A stretch of 64,000 nucleotides of DNA. It comes from Bacteroidales bacterium UBA5197. GTDB lineage: Bacteria; Bacteroidota; Bacteroidia; Bacteroidales; Lentimicrobiaceae. Shown here piece after piece: positions 51,669-62,124 of the stretch. The notes under the pieces are model-generated. The model was given only the letters and a program-made list of their open reading frames with translations. It had not been told where the DNA came from and made no database searches. How positions within the stretch are numbered: the first letter of the stretch is position 1; every line of letters starts with the position of its first letter. The position numbers were made by a program, and so were the translations under genes. The DNA is taken from positions 62,001 to 126,000 of the forward strand of contig DHVX01000048.1 in NCBI GenBank assembly GCA_002412885.1, written 5' to 3'.

Positions 51669-51702
51669 TAAAAAAGCCATCCATCAGGGTGGCTTTTTTT
51701 TT
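51669..51702 (+). terminator. Rho-independent terminator after the M16 pair
   Basis: AAAAAGCCATCC and GGGTGGCTTTTTTTTT form a 12-bp stem with a 4-base loop and a long run of T, 16 bases after the stop. Confidence 0.9.
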
Positions 51703-51703
51703 G

Positions 51704-52393
51704 CATGGTTATTTATAGATTTTCACATGCAATGGTTCTCTTATCCCTTAATCAATGTCGTTTAGTTAAGAATTCTGAATAAAAAAATGAATAAATATCC
51801 TTCGACTCCGCTTCGACACTTCGACAAGCTCAGTGCATCGCAGCTCAGGGCAGGCTGCTACCAATGACAGATTGTTCGTCTTATCCTTTCCTGCACGTTC
51901 AGCACTACCAATGACAGATTAGAATTCAATCAAATGCTGATCAAAGTAAAAATCAACCTTAGTAACTCTTAATAACCTTAGTAACAAAACTGACCCCAAC
52001 GATTTTTGAACCTTATTATTTCTTGAAAACCTCAATAAGCTGGCAACCTTTTCAAATTGAACAATAATAAGGTTAGGAAGAAATAATAAGGTTGAAGATG
52101 TTTGGTGGGTTGCCTGTTACTAAGGTTTGGAAGATAAATTAAGGTTGGTCCTGCTCATATAAAAGCGGAGAAATACTTTCATCTTTTTTGTCCATGAATA
52201 AGGATGCCGTTAATACCTGTCATCTCCGCATTATGCTCAATTTTTTTTTGAGTTACAACTCAGGATGACTGTCAGTCTGAGTCCCGCACGTGCGGGAAAG
52301 ACGATATTCCTTAACTAAACAACATTGTATCCCGGAATTATTATCTTTGTATTGTGGACATAAAAGTTGATTACAAACCATAAAACCAAAAAT
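51704..52393. other. Intergenic stretch of about 690 bp
   Basis: No gene. It has CCTTCGACTCCGCTTCGACA and CTTCGACAAGCTCAGTG words, also in a reversed form near 35455, two CAATGACAGATT words, the AACCTTAGTAAC type words three times and the palindrome CCCGCACGTGCGGG at 52283-52297. The promoter of the lipoprotein amylase lies at its end. Confidence 0.5.
52342..52349 (+). promoter_or_regulatory. Possible -7 element of the lipoprotein amylase gene
   Basis: TATCTTTG matches TAnnTTTG, 45 bases before the start codon at 52394. The -33 part is uncertain. Confidence 0.45.
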
Positions 52394-53767
52394 ATGAGAT
52401 TCAAAAACATTCTTTTACTGGCGTTTACCGGGATTCTTGCCGGAGTAGTGATTACTTCTTGCAAATTCCCGAATAGCGAAAAAACCCAGGAAACTATTCC
52501 TGCACAGGTTAAACAAGTTGAATGGAGCAAAAACCTGAGTATTTATGAAATCAATGTAAGGCAGTTCTCCGAAGAAGGAACATTCGCAGCCGTTGAAGCA
52601 CAACTCCCCCGCCTGAAAGAGCTGGGAACCGATATTCTGTGGCTGATGCCCATTCAGACCATCGGAGAGCTTAACCGCAAAGGCACACTGGGCAGTTACT
52701 ACTCCATCAAGGATTACAAGGCGATCAACCCTGAATTTGGAACCAATGAGGATTTCAAAAGGTTTGTAAAAAAAGCCCACGAACTTGGAATGTATGTTAT
52801 CCTGGACTGGGTTGCCAACCATTCAGCCTGGGACAATGCGCTGGTAACCGAAAAACCTGATTTCTATCAGAAAGATTCGCTGGGAAAAATGGTTTCGCCT
52901 TACGACTGGACAGATGTTGTGGCATTCACCTATGAAAACGCAGAAATGGCCGATTATATGCTTGGTGCGATGAAATACTGGGTGCAGGAATTCGACATTG
53001 ACGGATACCGCTGCGATGTTGCTGAACTGGTTCCCGCTGAATTCTGGAACAGAACCCGCACCGAACTTGATGCCATAAAACCTGTTTTTATGCTTGCCGA
53101 AGGTGAAAAACCCTGGCTTCACTCAGCTTTTGAAATGACCTATGGATGGGAGTTTCACAACATCAAAAACAAGATAGCCAAAGGAGAAGCCAATGCCAAT
53201 GATATTGAAACCTATCTGAAAAAGAATGATACCCTTTATCCTGAAGGTGCTTACCGCATGTACTTTATAACCAACCACGACGAAAACTCATGGAACGGCA
53301 CCGAATTCGAAAGATTAGGTGATGGTGTGAAGGCATTTTATGTGCTGACTGCCACAGTTCCCGGTATGCCATTGATGTACACCGGACAAGAATCGGGTCT
53401 CAATAAAAGACTTGAGTTCTTTGAAAAAGATGCTGTAACCTGGGGCGATTACGAAATGACGTACTTCTACAAATCACTGTTGAATTTAAAAAAGGCAACA
53501 CCGGCATTATTCAACGGCCCCTGGGGTGGATCATGGAAAAGGGTAAACACCAATGAAGATGAAAAAGTATTTGCCTTTATCCGCGAAAAAGATGACAGCA
53601 AAGTACTTACAATCGTCAATCTGAGTCCGGAACGCATCAGCATTACACTCAACGGCAGTGAATATGTGGGAGAATACACAGAGCTCTTCTCAAACGACAA
53701 TTGTGTATTTCCTGAAAATACAACCATAGAACTACCTGCCTGGGGTTACGAAGTATATTTCAAGTAA
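52394..53767 (+). CDS. Lipoprotein GH13 alpha-amylase
   Basis: The start is set at MRFKNILLLAFTGILAGVVI, with lipobox TSC; the frame is open nine codons earlier. About 457 residues: GH13 regions DWVANHS, GYRCDVAELV (nucleophile Asp), FMLAEGE (acid Glu), TNHDENSWN. The mature domain closely parallels the cytoplasmic enzyme at 34000-35289 throughout (KNLSIYEINVRQF versus KNLTIYEVNLRQF). The lipid anchor places it at the cell surface or periplasm, where it would trim maltodextrins for import. It precedes a GH31 gene on the same strand. Confidence 0.93.
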   Translation: MRFKNILLLAFTGILAGVVITSCKFPNSEKTQETIPAQVKQVEWSKNLSIYEINVRQFSEEGTFAAVEAQLPRLKELGTDILWLMPIQTIGELNRKGTLGSYYSIKDYKAINPEFGTNEDFKRFVKKAHELGMYVILDWVANHSAWDNALVTEKPDFYQKDSLGKMVSPYDWTDVVAFTYENAEMADYMLGAMKYWVQEFDIDGYRCDVAELVPAEFWNRTRTELDAIKPVFMLAEGEKPWLHSAFEMTYGWEFHNIKNKIAKGEANANDIETYLKKNDTLYPEGAYRMYFITNHDENSWNGTEFERLGDGVKAFYVLTATVPGMPLMYTGQESGLNKRLEFFEKDAVTWGDYEMTYFYKSLLNLKKATPALFNGPWGGSWKRVNTNEDEKVFAFIREKDDSKVLTIVNLSPERISITLNGSEYVGEYTELFSNDNCVFPENTTIELPAWGYEVYFK

Positions 53768-53842
53768 TTTTTGAAAAACCGAATGCCGGGTATATCTGCA
53801 TTGATGAACCCGGCATTTTTCATAAACACTCATCAGTTAATA

Positions 53843-56302
53843 ATGAAAAAGACATTTTTTACACTGTTAATCGCAGTTCTGCTTATGAACTCTGTAATTG
53901 CACAAAGCAATAGAAACCAAAGCCTTGGAAATATGACTTCATTCGAAGTCAGAAATCAGGCAATCAGCATAAATACAGATTTCGGGAAAGCTGAAGTCAC
54001 TTTTTACGAACCCGGAATAGCAAGGGTAAGGATTGTAAAAGAGGTTTTCAGGAAAGATTTTTCCTATGCTGTAATTGCGAAGCCCGGAAATATACAGCCT
54101 AAAATCACTGAAACTTCAGATAAACTGATTGTTGAATCTGAGTTACTCAGGCTTGAGATTGACAGGAACCCGGTAAGATTCAGCTTTTACACTTCTGATG
54201 GCCGACTATTAAGTGCTGATGATAAATCGTTTGGCACTTCATGGTTGGGAACGGAAGTCACCACCTATAAAAAGCTGATCAGTGATGAAAAATTTATTGG
54301 CCTGGGCGAAAAAACCGGAAATCTCGACCGCCGTGGCACGGCCTATGACAACTGGAATACCGACAATCCACGGTATGGTCCGAACGATGATCCGCTTTAT
54401 GTCACCATTCCGTTTTATATGGGAATCCACAGCGGATTGACGTATGGCATTTTCATGGACAACACACACCGCAGCAGGTTTAATTTTGGTGCCAGCAACG
54501 ACAGGTTCAGCTCATTCAGCGCCGATGACGGCGAAATGGATTACTATTTCATGCATGCACCAACAATTGCAGGCATCATCAGGCAATATACAAACCTGAC
54601 AGGCCGTATGACCATGCCTCCGATCTGGGCTTTGGGATATCAGCAATGCCGTTGGAGCTATTTCCCTGATTCTGAAGTTTTAAGCATAGCCCAGAATTTC
54701 CGCGACCGGAAAATTCCACTGGATGTTATGTATCTTGACATCCATCACATGGATGCTTATAAAATTTTTACCTGGCATCCAACCCGTTTCAGCAACCCTC
54801 AAAAACTGCTTGCTGATCTGAAAAACATGAACATACACACCACCCTGATTGTAGATCCGGGCATAAAGGTTGAAAAAGGCTACGACGCTTATGAAGATGG
54901 CCTGAAAAAAGATGTCTTTGCCAAATATCCTGACGGCGAAGTTTACACCGCTCAGGTATGGCCGGGCTGGTGTCATTTCCCTGATTTTACCAAACCCGCA
55001 GCGCGTGAATGGTGGGGACAGAAATTTCAGGGATTGGTGAACGATGGTGTTACCGGATTCTGGAATGATATGAACGAAATTGCTTCCTGGGGTAATGGTT
55101 ACACCCCTCACTTGGTTGAATTTGACTGGGAAGGTCAGAAAACCAGTTATCGTGAAGCAAAAAACGTTTACGGAATGCTGATGGCCCGGAGCACTTATGA
55201 AGGCACACGCAAGCTGATGAACGACAAACGACCGCTGATTATTACCCGTGCCGGATATTCAGGGCTGCAGCGCTACACCGCATTATGGACAGGTGATAAT
55301 CAGGCTACCGATGAGCACATGATGCTAGGTTGCCGATTGGTGAACAGTATCGGACTCAGTGGCATAGCTTTTACCGGAGTTGATGTGGGAGGTTTCAGCA
55401 AAGACCCCTCCCCTGCGCTGTTTGCCCGCTGGATTGGTGTTGGAGCATTTACTCCTTTCTTCCGGAGTCATACCCATCACGATACGCGCCAGGCTGAACC
55501 ATGGTCGTTTGGCGAAACCGTCGAAAACATTTCGAGAAACTATATCACACTGAGGTACAAATTGATGCCTTATATTTATTCTGCATTTCACGAATCGGTT
55601 GAAACCGGAATGCCTGTTTCCAGAAGCCTTGCTATTGACTATACCTTTGATGAAAAGATTTACCATTTCATTTATCAGAATCAGTATATGTTCGGTCCGT
55701 CAATTCTGGTGGCACCTGTCGAAAGCACACGCGATCTGGTGAAGGTTTATCTTCCGGCCGGCGAATGGTATAACTTCCATAACGGACAAAAATTTGAAGG
55801 CAATTCCGAAATCATTGCTGAATCACCTATGCATATGCTGCCACTTTATATCAAAGGAAGCTCAGTAATTCCCATGCAGAATGCCGTGCAGAGTACTGCC
55901 GACAATACCGGAGGAACGCTGTATCTGCATGTATTTAATGGTTCGGAAAGTTCAGAATTTGTTTATTATGAAGACGATGGCGTTTCTTACAATTACGAAA
56001 AAGGCAATTATTACAGTCGTAGTTTAAACTTTGACGGGACTGGCAAAAAGTTGATTGTTGGTAAAGCCGATGGTCCTTATCCGTCAAAATTCACCAGACT
56101 GGAGGTAATATTGCATGGATTCGACAAGGCTACATCCTTTAAAATCAATGGGAAAGCCACAACTGCGAAAACAACAACCATTGATTTTCTGAATGCCTTA
56201 GGCACCGACAATCCACATTACCTTGAAAGTCCACACAAAACTTTTGATGCTTTAAAGCTTGAGTTACCGCTAAACGCAAATAAATTGGAAATTGGTTGGT
56301 AA
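53843..56302 (+). CDS. Secreted GH31 alpha-glucosidase
   Basis: The start is MKKTFFTLLIAVLLMNSVIA (53843), giving a signal peptide; the frame extends 24 codons further upstream without use. About 819 residues: an N-terminal beta domain, the (beta/alpha)8 barrel with GFWNDMNE (nucleophile Asp), the acid region WTGDNQATDEH, WIGVGAFTPFFRSH, then beta domains. It removes glucose from alpha-glucan ends. It follows the lipoprotein amylase 75 bases upstream, likely in one operon. A CBM is not visible. Confidence 0.93.
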   Translation: MKKTFFTLLIAVLLMNSVIAQSNRNQSLGNMTSFEVRNQAISINTDFGKAEVTFYEPGIARVRIVKEVFRKDFSYAVIAKPGNIQPKITETSDKLIVESELLRLEIDRNPVRFSFYTSDGRLLSADDKSFGTSWLGTEVTTYKKLISDEKFIGLGEKTGNLDRRGTAYDNWNTDNPRYGPNDDPLYVTIPFYMGIHSGLTYGIFMDNTHRSRFNFGASNDRFSSFSADDGEMDYYFMHAPTIAGIIRQYTNLTGRMTMPPIWALGYQQCRWSYFPDSEVLSIAQNFRDRKIPLDVMYLDIHHMDAYKIFTWHPTRFSNPQKLLADLKNMNIHTTLIVDPGIKVEKGYDAYEDGLKKDVFAKYPDGEVYTAQVWPGWCHFPDFTKPAAREWWGQKFQGLVNDGVTGFWNDMNEIASWGNGYTPHLVEFDWEGQKTSYREAKNVYGMLMARSTYEGTRKLMNDKRPLIITRAGYSGLQRYTALWTGDNQATDEHMMLGCRLVNSIGLSGIAFTGVDVGGFSKDPSPALFARWIGVGAFTPFFRSHTHHDTRQAEPWSFGETVENISRNYITLRYKLMPYIYSAFHESVETGMPVSRSLAIDYTFDEKIYHFIYQNQYMFGPSILVAPVESTRDLVKVYLPAGEWYNFHNGQKFEGNSEIIAESPMHMLPLYIKGSSVIPMQNAVQSTADNTGGTLYLHVFNGSESSEFVYYEDDGVSYNYEKGNYYSRSLNFDGTGKKLIVGKADGPYPSKFTRLEVILHGFDKATSFKINGKATTAKTTTIDFLNALGTDNPHYLESPHKTFDALKLELPLNANKLEIGW

Positions 56303-56332
56303 CCGTTTGAATTTTAAAACATTAATTAAAAT

Positions 56333-56367
56333 AAAAAACCTGCCGGAATATTACGGCAGGTTTTTTT
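56333..56367. terminator. Bidirectional terminator between GH31 and histidine kinase genes
   Basis: CCTGCCG (56339-56345) and CGGCAGG (56354-56360) form a stem with an 8-base loop with A and T runs on both sides. It serves both convergent genes. Confidence 0.85.
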
Positions 56368-56383
56368 ATGCTTTTACAAATTA

Positions 56384-58759
56384 TCAGAAACCCTGGCTTA
56401 TCTGCAATCTCTTTGATCCCCATTTTTTAATCATAGCCTGAAGCTCATTTATTTTAATGGGTTTGGCCATATAATCAACCATTCCCGAATTAAGACATTT
56501 TTCTCGATCACCAACCATTGCATTGGCTGTCAATGCAATGATATATGGCTGTTTTTCGGGGGGTATCGTTTCCATAATTTTGACAGTAGCTTCAATTCCA
56601 TTCATCTCAGGCATTTGAATATCCATAAGAATAAGGTCAAAATCCTGCTTCCTGAGAATTTCCAGAACCTGAGTACCATCAGATACTGCATCAACCCTGT
56701 AGCCCATCAGATTCAGCAGCGATATCGCCAGTTTTTGATTTACTTTATTGTCTTCCGCAATCAATATCCTTAAAGGAATACGATTACTGAGCCCTGGATC
56801 CAGTATCGATTGAGATTCGTTCATTTTATTCTTTCTTGCAAGATCAGTTATAACATCCAGTACTTCTTCATACAAAGCATTTAATTTTGTTGGTTTTGAC
56901 AATTGCGCAACAAAAAGATGAGGAGGAATACTTTCGATATCTCCGGTTGAGGACAGCAATATTAATGGAATTTTCGATAATATCGCACTTGCTTTGAATA
57001 ATTTAGCAAGTTGAATTCCATCCATTTCGGGCATTTGCATATCCAGAATGGCAATTTCGGGAAGGATTTCAGAATCAGCCATCAGCTGCAAAGCTTCCTG
57101 ACCCGATTCAACAAGAAATGGTTTCATTCCCCATGATTCAAAATGAAGCTTAAGAATCTGGCGGTTGGTTTGATTGTCATCAACAATTAAAACACTCTTG
57201 TCCTGAAGCCTGGCCAGATTGCCTTTAATGTGTAATCGTGGCCTTATTTCATTTGAGTTTTTAATCTGAATGGTAAAATAGAAAGTAGTTCCTTTGCCGG
57301 GCTCACTTTCAGCCCATATTTCGCCACCCATCAGATTTACAATACGCTTTGAAATGGCAAGTCCGAGTCCGGTACCTCCATATTTACGGGTTGTAGAGCT
57401 ATCTGCCTGGGTGAAAGCTTCAAAGATAGCCGGCAACATTTGAGGCTCAATTCCTATACCTGAGTCCTTTACTGCAAAACGCAATTCCAGTTGATCTTCG
57501 TTTTGCTGTAAGGTTTGAACCGAAATATAAACTTCTCCCTTTGGTGTAAATTTTATGGCATTACTTACCAGATTTACCAGAACTTGTCTCAGGCGATTGG
57601 CATCTCCCAAAAGTACCGGAGAAACGTCAGGTTCTATAAGATATAGGAGGTCTAATCCCTTTTCAATGGCCTTTAGCGCAAACAGGTCGAGGGTATCCTC
57701 AATGCAAACCTGCAATTCAAAAGGTTCTTCCTCCAGTTCAAGACGGCCGCTTTCAATTTTAGAAAAATCCAGAATATCGTTGATAATTTCAATAAGACAT
57801 TCTCCTGAAACCTGAATTGTTTCAGCATAATCACGTTGTTCGGTAGTGAGTTTGGTATTCATCAGCAGGCTGGTCATTCCAATCACACCATTCATTGGTG
57901 TTCGGATTTCATGACTCATCATGGCCAGAAAATCAGATTTGGTTCTGTTGGCAGATTCAGCATCGTGTTTGGCAGATTCCAATTCTTTTAATGCCTTTTT
58001 GGGAATTGTTTCGTCGTGAATCAAAACCATAAATGCAGCCCGGCCATCATAATGAATCGATTTTACATCGATTTCACAATCAAGCAGATCACCTGACTTT
58101 GTGGCTACTGTCGCGCTAAACGACCAATTGTTGCGATCCTCCTCCTTTAAAGCAAGATCATATTCTTCAACACGCTCTCTGTCGATAGATGAATACAATT
58201 GATAATAATCCATGTTTGAGAATTCCAGATGACTGAAACCCATAATCTTTACCGCAACCTCATTGGTGTAAAGAATCTCGCGACCATTAAAAATAATAAT
58301 CAGGTCACGGGTGTTGTCAACAATGGCTCTGTATTTTTCTTCCTGCTCAACCAGTCTGAAGATTTCATTCATACGGGAAGTGATGTCATAAATCCGGAAA
58401 CAATAGCCAACAGGATTATTGTCATTATCATGAACATCCAGCATAATAACATCGGCATAAAACAGACTCTGATCTGCCTTTCTCAACCTGAATTCGCCAC
58501 GGTCGTTGCAATTCGCTATCAGGTAATTGTAGGTATTTACATCTTTCTCATAAACAAAATCCTGGAATGAAAATCCAATGAGTTGCTGATTTGAATATCC
58601 AAGATAATGTATTACCGGACCTTCTACAGATTGTATTATTCCATTGAGATCAATGCAGATATAGATATTGCTGCCATTGGCAGGTCGTAGTTTTTTATGA
58701 TAGGAACTATCATTCTGAAAACCGGAGTTTATATTATCGGGTCCTTCACTGGAACGCAT
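56384..58759 (-). CDS. Hybrid sensor histidine kinase, PAS-PAS-HisKA-HATPase-REC-REC
   Basis: The 791 residues contain no membrane segment. Order: PAS 1 (about 25-135), PAS 2 (about 140-255), HisKA with MMSHEIRTPMNGVIG (phospho-His, about 285), HATPase with NLVSNAIKFT, DSGIGIE and GGTGLGLAISK, then two receiver domains: VLIVDDNQTNRQIL...AILDMQMPEMDG and ILIAEDNKVNQKLA...LILMDIQMPEMNG. It senses an intracellular or small-molecule signal through PAS and passes phosphate within itself. No HPt or DNA-binding output part is present, so the partner is elsewhere. Confidence 0.93.
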   Translation of the reverse strand: MRSSEGPDNINSGFQNDSSYHKKLRPANGSNIYICIDLNGIIQSVEGPVIHYLGYSNQQLIGFSFQDFVYEKDVNTYNYLIANCNDRGEFRLRKADQSLFYADVIMLDVHDNDNNPVGYCFRIYDITSRMNEIFRLVEQEEKYRAIVDNTRDLIIIFNGREILYTNEVAVKIMGFSHLEFSNMDYYQLYSSIDRERVEEYDLALKEEDRNNWSFSATVATKSGDLLDCEIDVKSIHYDGRAAFMVLIHDETIPKKALKELESAKHDAESANRTKSDFLAMMSHEIRTPMNGVIGMTSLLMNTKLTTEQRDYAETIQVSGECLIEIINDILDFSKIESGRLELEEEPFELQVCIEDTLDLFALKAIEKGLDLLYLIEPDVSPVLLGDANRLRQVLVNLVSNAIKFTPKGEVYISVQTLQQNEDQLELRFAVKDSGIGIEPQMLPAIFEAFTQADSSTTRKYGGTGLGLAISKRIVNLMGGEIWAESEPGKGTTFYFTIQIKNSNEIRPRLHIKGNLARLQDKSVLIVDDNQTNRQILKLHFESWGMKPFLVESGQEALQLMADSEILPEIAILDMQMPEMDGIQLAKLFKASAILSKIPLILLSSTGDIESIPPHLFVAQLSKPTKLNALYEEVLDVITDLARKNKMNESQSILDPGLSNRIPLRILIAEDNKVNQKLAISLLNLMGYRVDAVSDGTQVLEILRKQDFDLILMDIQMPEMNGIEATVKIMETIPPEKQPYIIALTANAMVGDREKCLNSGMVDYMAKPIKINELQAMIKKWGSKRLQISQGF

Positions 58760-59243
58760 AGCGATAAGTAAATTAGCAATCTTATGGGGTTGATGAAATA
58801 AAACATTAGAACGTCATATTTTCTCAGCTTACCCAAATGATGAAATTAATAAACCTGACCAGAACTTTTCCGGTCGAAGTTAATTCCTCCATCACTCAAA
58901 AATACAGCCATAAATTCAAATTATTATTCTTCAATATATTAGAATTTTAAACCACCCGTTATTGACGCCGATATGGGAATATAAAGTCCCGAATAAGGAC
59001 ATACAAGTCGAGATACTGCATGCACTTTGATATGATTTCTTTTATAATTTAGCCAACCGGGATTCCTTTGCTTTTATAAGCATGGTTTCGGTGCAATTCG
59101 TATCCGTTCACGGTCGAAAAAGAACGATGTCAGTTGGGTACACTTTGAAAACAACGCAAAAACAATGGATTACAACTAAATGTTTTTCAATTGCTTATAA
59201 ATTTTCATGTAAGATATTCACCAATAATAAAACCAAACAAAAC
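58760..59243. other. Intergenic stretch of about 480 bp between divergent genes
   Basis: No gene or strong repeat is seen. It separates the kinase and the S9 peptidase genes. The frame of the peptidase extends 54 codons into this stretch, but that part has no signal peptide and is likely untranslated. Confidence 0.45.
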
Positions 59244-61337
59244 ATGAACACAACCATCAAGTCTGTTCTGATAGCGAGTTTAATATCGCTGACAGTCTCA
59301 GTCAATGCACAGGAAAAGTTCACCGCTGAAACCATGTGGAAATTAGGCCGGGTTGGCGATGTGCAGCTTGCACCAACCGGGGGCAGCATTATTTATGGGG
59401 TAACCTGGTACAACGCTGAAACCAATAAAGGCAACCGCGACATCTATAAACTTGATCCAAACGCGGAATCGCCACGCAAAATCACTGATTTTAAAGGCAG
59501 TGAGTTCAATGCCATCTGGCGACCCGATGGAAAAAAAATCGGTTTTCTGTCAGCCGAATCCGGCTCTGTCCAGATTTGGGAGATGGGCATAAACGGAGAA
59601 GATAAAGTACAGGTAACCAATATTGAAGGCGGAATTAACGGATTTAGCTATTCGCCTGATTTACAGCACATCGTTTACATCAAAGATGTAAAAATAGAAC
59701 AGGATGTGCATGATCTGTATCCCGATCTTCCGCTGGCTGATGCTCTTATTTATGATGATCTGATGTACCGCCACTGGGACAACTGGCACGATTACGCTTA
59801 CAGTCATATCTTTATTGCGCCCTACAACGATGGCAAACCGGGCGAAGGCAAAGACATTATGCCAGGTGAACCCTGGGACAGCCCGCTGATGCCAAACGGA
59901 GGCATGGAACAGATTGCATGGTCGCCTGATGGCAAAGCACTGGCTTATACCTGCAAAAAAATGAAAGGTAAAGAATACGCCATAAGCACCAACAGCGACA
60001 TTTACCTTTACGATCTCCTTTCCGGGAAAACCGAAAACCTCAGCGAAAGCAATCCGGGATACGATCAGGATCCGGTATTTTCGCCCGATGGATCAAAAAT
60101 TGTATGGCGCAGTATGGCTACTCCTGGTTTTGAAGCCGACAAAGACCGTATCATGATGTGCGAATTTAATCCTCAGGCACTTGAAAAACTGAAAAAAGAT
60201 ATAAAATCAAAATCAGGCAAACCCCTTGAAATGAAAAGCAGGGTTTTCACCGATCTTTCCGAAGGTTTTGATCAGAGTTCTTCAAATTTCACCTGGAGTG
60301 CTGATAGCAAACAACTTTATTTTATCAGCGGAATAGAAGCTACCTATCAGGTATTCCGCATGGATGTTGCCACACGAAAAATTACCATGGTCACCAAAGG
60401 AGATCATAATGTAACTGAGTATGCCATTGACGGAAAAGACCTGATTATTGCGAAGATGCGTCACGATCTGCCAACCGAAATTTTCAGGGTTAAACCCGAT
60501 GGCAAAGAAGAGCAGATGACTTTCACAAACCGTGAAATTCTGAAAAATGTTACGCTTGCGAAATCAGAAAAAAGATGGATCACCACAACCGACGGCAAAA
60601 AAATGCTGGTTTGGGTCATACTTCCTCCCAATTTCGATTCCAATAAAAAATATCCGGCTTTGCTTTATTGTCAGGGAGGACCGCAAAGTGCAGTCAGTCA
60701 ATTCTTTTCGTATCGCTGGAATTTCCAGATGATGGCCGCCAACGACTATGTAGTGGTTGCTCCCAACCGTCGCGGACTGCCAACTTTCGGACAGGAATGG
60801 AACGATCAGATCAGCGGCGACTATGGTGGACAAAACATGCTCGACTATCTTACTGCCATCGATTCAGTTGCAGCCGAGCCATGGGTTGACCAAAACCGTT
60901 TGGGAGCCATAGGCGCAAGCTACGGAGGTTTCTCGGTTTACTGGCTGGCCGGAAATCACAACAAGCGTTTCAAAACATTTATTTCGCACTGCGGAATTTT
61001 CAATTTTGAAAGTATGTATCTGGAAACCGAAGAGATGTTTTTTGTGAATTTTGATTACAAAGGCGCATTCTACGACAAGCCGCGGCCAAAAAGCTACGAC
61101 TTTTCACCACACAATTTTGTCGGCAACTGGGATACTCCGATGCTTGTGATTCATGGAGGTTATGACTTCCGCATTCCATACACACAGGGAATGCAGGCTT
61201 TCAATGCCAATCAGTTGCAGGGCATACCGAGTCGCTTTCTTTTCTTCCCCAACGAAACACATTTTGTGCTGAAACCGCAAAATTCGATATTGTGGCAGAG
61301 GGAATTTTTCAGGTGGCTGGATACTTATCTCAAATAA
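59244..61337 (+). CDS. Secreted S9-family prolyl oligopeptidase/dipeptidyl-peptidase-like serine peptidase
   Basis: The start is chosen at MNTTIKSVLIASLISLTVSV (59244), which gives a signal peptide. About 697 residues: an N-terminal beta-propeller with repeated WRPDGKKIGF, WSPDGKALAY, FSPDGSKIVW words and a C-terminal alpha/beta hydrolase with GASYGGF (catalytic Ser), LVIHGGYDFRIPY (Asp) and NETHFVLKPQN (His). It would cut small peptides in the periplasm, perhaps together with the M16 pair. It stands alone and ends in a hairpin terminator. Confidence 0.93.
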   Translation: MNTTIKSVLIASLISLTVSVNAQEKFTAETMWKLGRVGDVQLAPTGGSIIYGVTWYNAETNKGNRDIYKLDPNAESPRKITDFKGSEFNAIWRPDGKKIGFLSAESGSVQIWEMGINGEDKVQVTNIEGGINGFSYSPDLQHIVYIKDVKIEQDVHDLYPDLPLADALIYDDLMYRHWDNWHDYAYSHIFIAPYNDGKPGEGKDIMPGEPWDSPLMPNGGMEQIAWSPDGKALAYTCKKMKGKEYAISTNSDIYLYDLLSGKTENLSESNPGYDQDPVFSPDGSKIVWRSMATPGFEADKDRIMMCEFNPQALEKLKKDIKSKSGKPLEMKSRVFTDLSEGFDQSSSNFTWSADSKQLYFISGIEATYQVFRMDVATRKITMVTKGDHNVTEYAIDGKDLIIAKMRHDLPTEIFRVKPDGKEEQMTFTNREILKNVTLAKSEKRWITTTDGKKMLVWVILPPNFDSNKKYPALLYCQGGPQSAVSQFFSYRWNFQMMAANDYVVVAPNRRGLPTFGQEWNDQISGDYGGQNMLDYLTAIDSVAAEPWVDQNRLGAIGASYGGFSVYWLAGNHNKRFKTFISHCGIFNFESMYLETEEMFFVNFDYKGAFYDKPRPKSYDFSPHNFVGNWDTPMLVIHGGYDFRIPYTQGMQAFNANQLQGIPSRFLFFPNETHFVLKPQNSILWQREFFRWLDTYLK

Positions 61338-61354
61338 AAGCCTCGTTTTGCAAT

Positions 61355-61386
61355 AAAGCCCGCATCTTTAAAAAGTGCGGGCTTTT
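61355..61386 (+). terminator. Rho-independent terminator after the S9 peptidase gene
   Basis: AAAGCCCGCA and TGCGGGCTTT form a 10-bp stem with an A+T-rich loop of about 12 bases, then TTG. It lies 18 bases after the stop. Confidence 0.85.
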
Positions 61387-61490
61387 TGCTTTCCGGTTTA
61401 CCTCAAAACAGTAATCATTTCTTAGGCAGGAAGCATCGGTGAATCACATTAAACTTAATGCATTAAAACTGCACAAATATTTTTGTCATT

Positions 61491-61521
61491 TTGCCGGATC
61501 GGATTAAATTCAGTAGGTTTG
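61491..61521 (+). promoter_or_regulatory. Bacteroidota-type promoter of the 61540 gene
   Basis: TTG at 61491-61493 and TAGGTTTG at 61514-61521 are 20 bases apart, the TTG/TAnnTTTG pattern. The start codon follows 18 bases later. Confidence 0.65.
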
Positions 61522-61539
61522 TAATCGCAACTGCAACCT

Positions 61540-62124
61540 ATGAAAAAGTTCGTTATACCAATTTTCGTCATTTCAATATTTTCAATCCATTTGGCTTACA
61601 GTCAGGATGAGATTGAAAGGTTTGCCATTAATCCAAAAATGGGAATGTATAACAGTTTAAATAAAAGTGATGGATTTGCTTATGGAATTGAAATTGGCAT
61701 TAAGCAGAATGAGTTGTTGTATTCCCTTGATTATTACAGGCTTGATGAGTTTACTCTTTTTGGACCAAATCCTTCAGAAAATTATAACCAGCTGGGTATA
61801 ATGATCGGAGACTATATTGGCGAACAATACTGGCGTTTGCATTATCAAACGGGACTTTCTCTGTTTTGGGGTACAAAACGCACAAATCTTATTTCTGGCG
61901 GAAGCGGGTGGTTTGGTGGATCAACTTACGATACAGAAAACTTTTATACCATAGGCTTACCTGTTAAACTGGGTTTTAAATTTGTACCATTCCGGTTTAT
62001 GGCCATTGGCATTGACCTTCAGGCTAACGTTAATTTAAGAAACTCAGTAATAATGCCGCTAATCAGTCTGGAATTTGGTAATTTGCGAAATAGAATTTCT
62101 AAAAAACAACAACACAATGAGTAA
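61540..62124 (+). CDS. Exported hypothetical protein, barrel-like
   Basis: The 194 residues begin with a signal peptide (MKKFVIPIFVISIFSIHLAYS). The mature part alternates polar and aromatic strands (KMGMYNSLNKSDGFAYGIEI, YWRLHYQTGLSLFWG, MAIGIDLQANVNLRNSVI) like a small eight-strand outer-membrane barrel. No family is named. It overlaps the following methyltransferase gene by 8 bases and has a clear promoter. Confidence 0.7.
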   Translation: MKKFVIPIFVISIFSIHLAYSQDEIERFAINPKMGMYNSLNKSDGFAYGIEIGIKQNELLYSLDYYRLDEFTLFGPNPSENYNQLGIMIGDYIGEQYWRLHYQTGLSLFWGTKRTNLISGGSGWFGGSTYDTENFYTIGLPVKLGFKFVPFRFMAIGIDLQANVNLRNSVIMPLISLEFGNLRNRISKKQQHNE

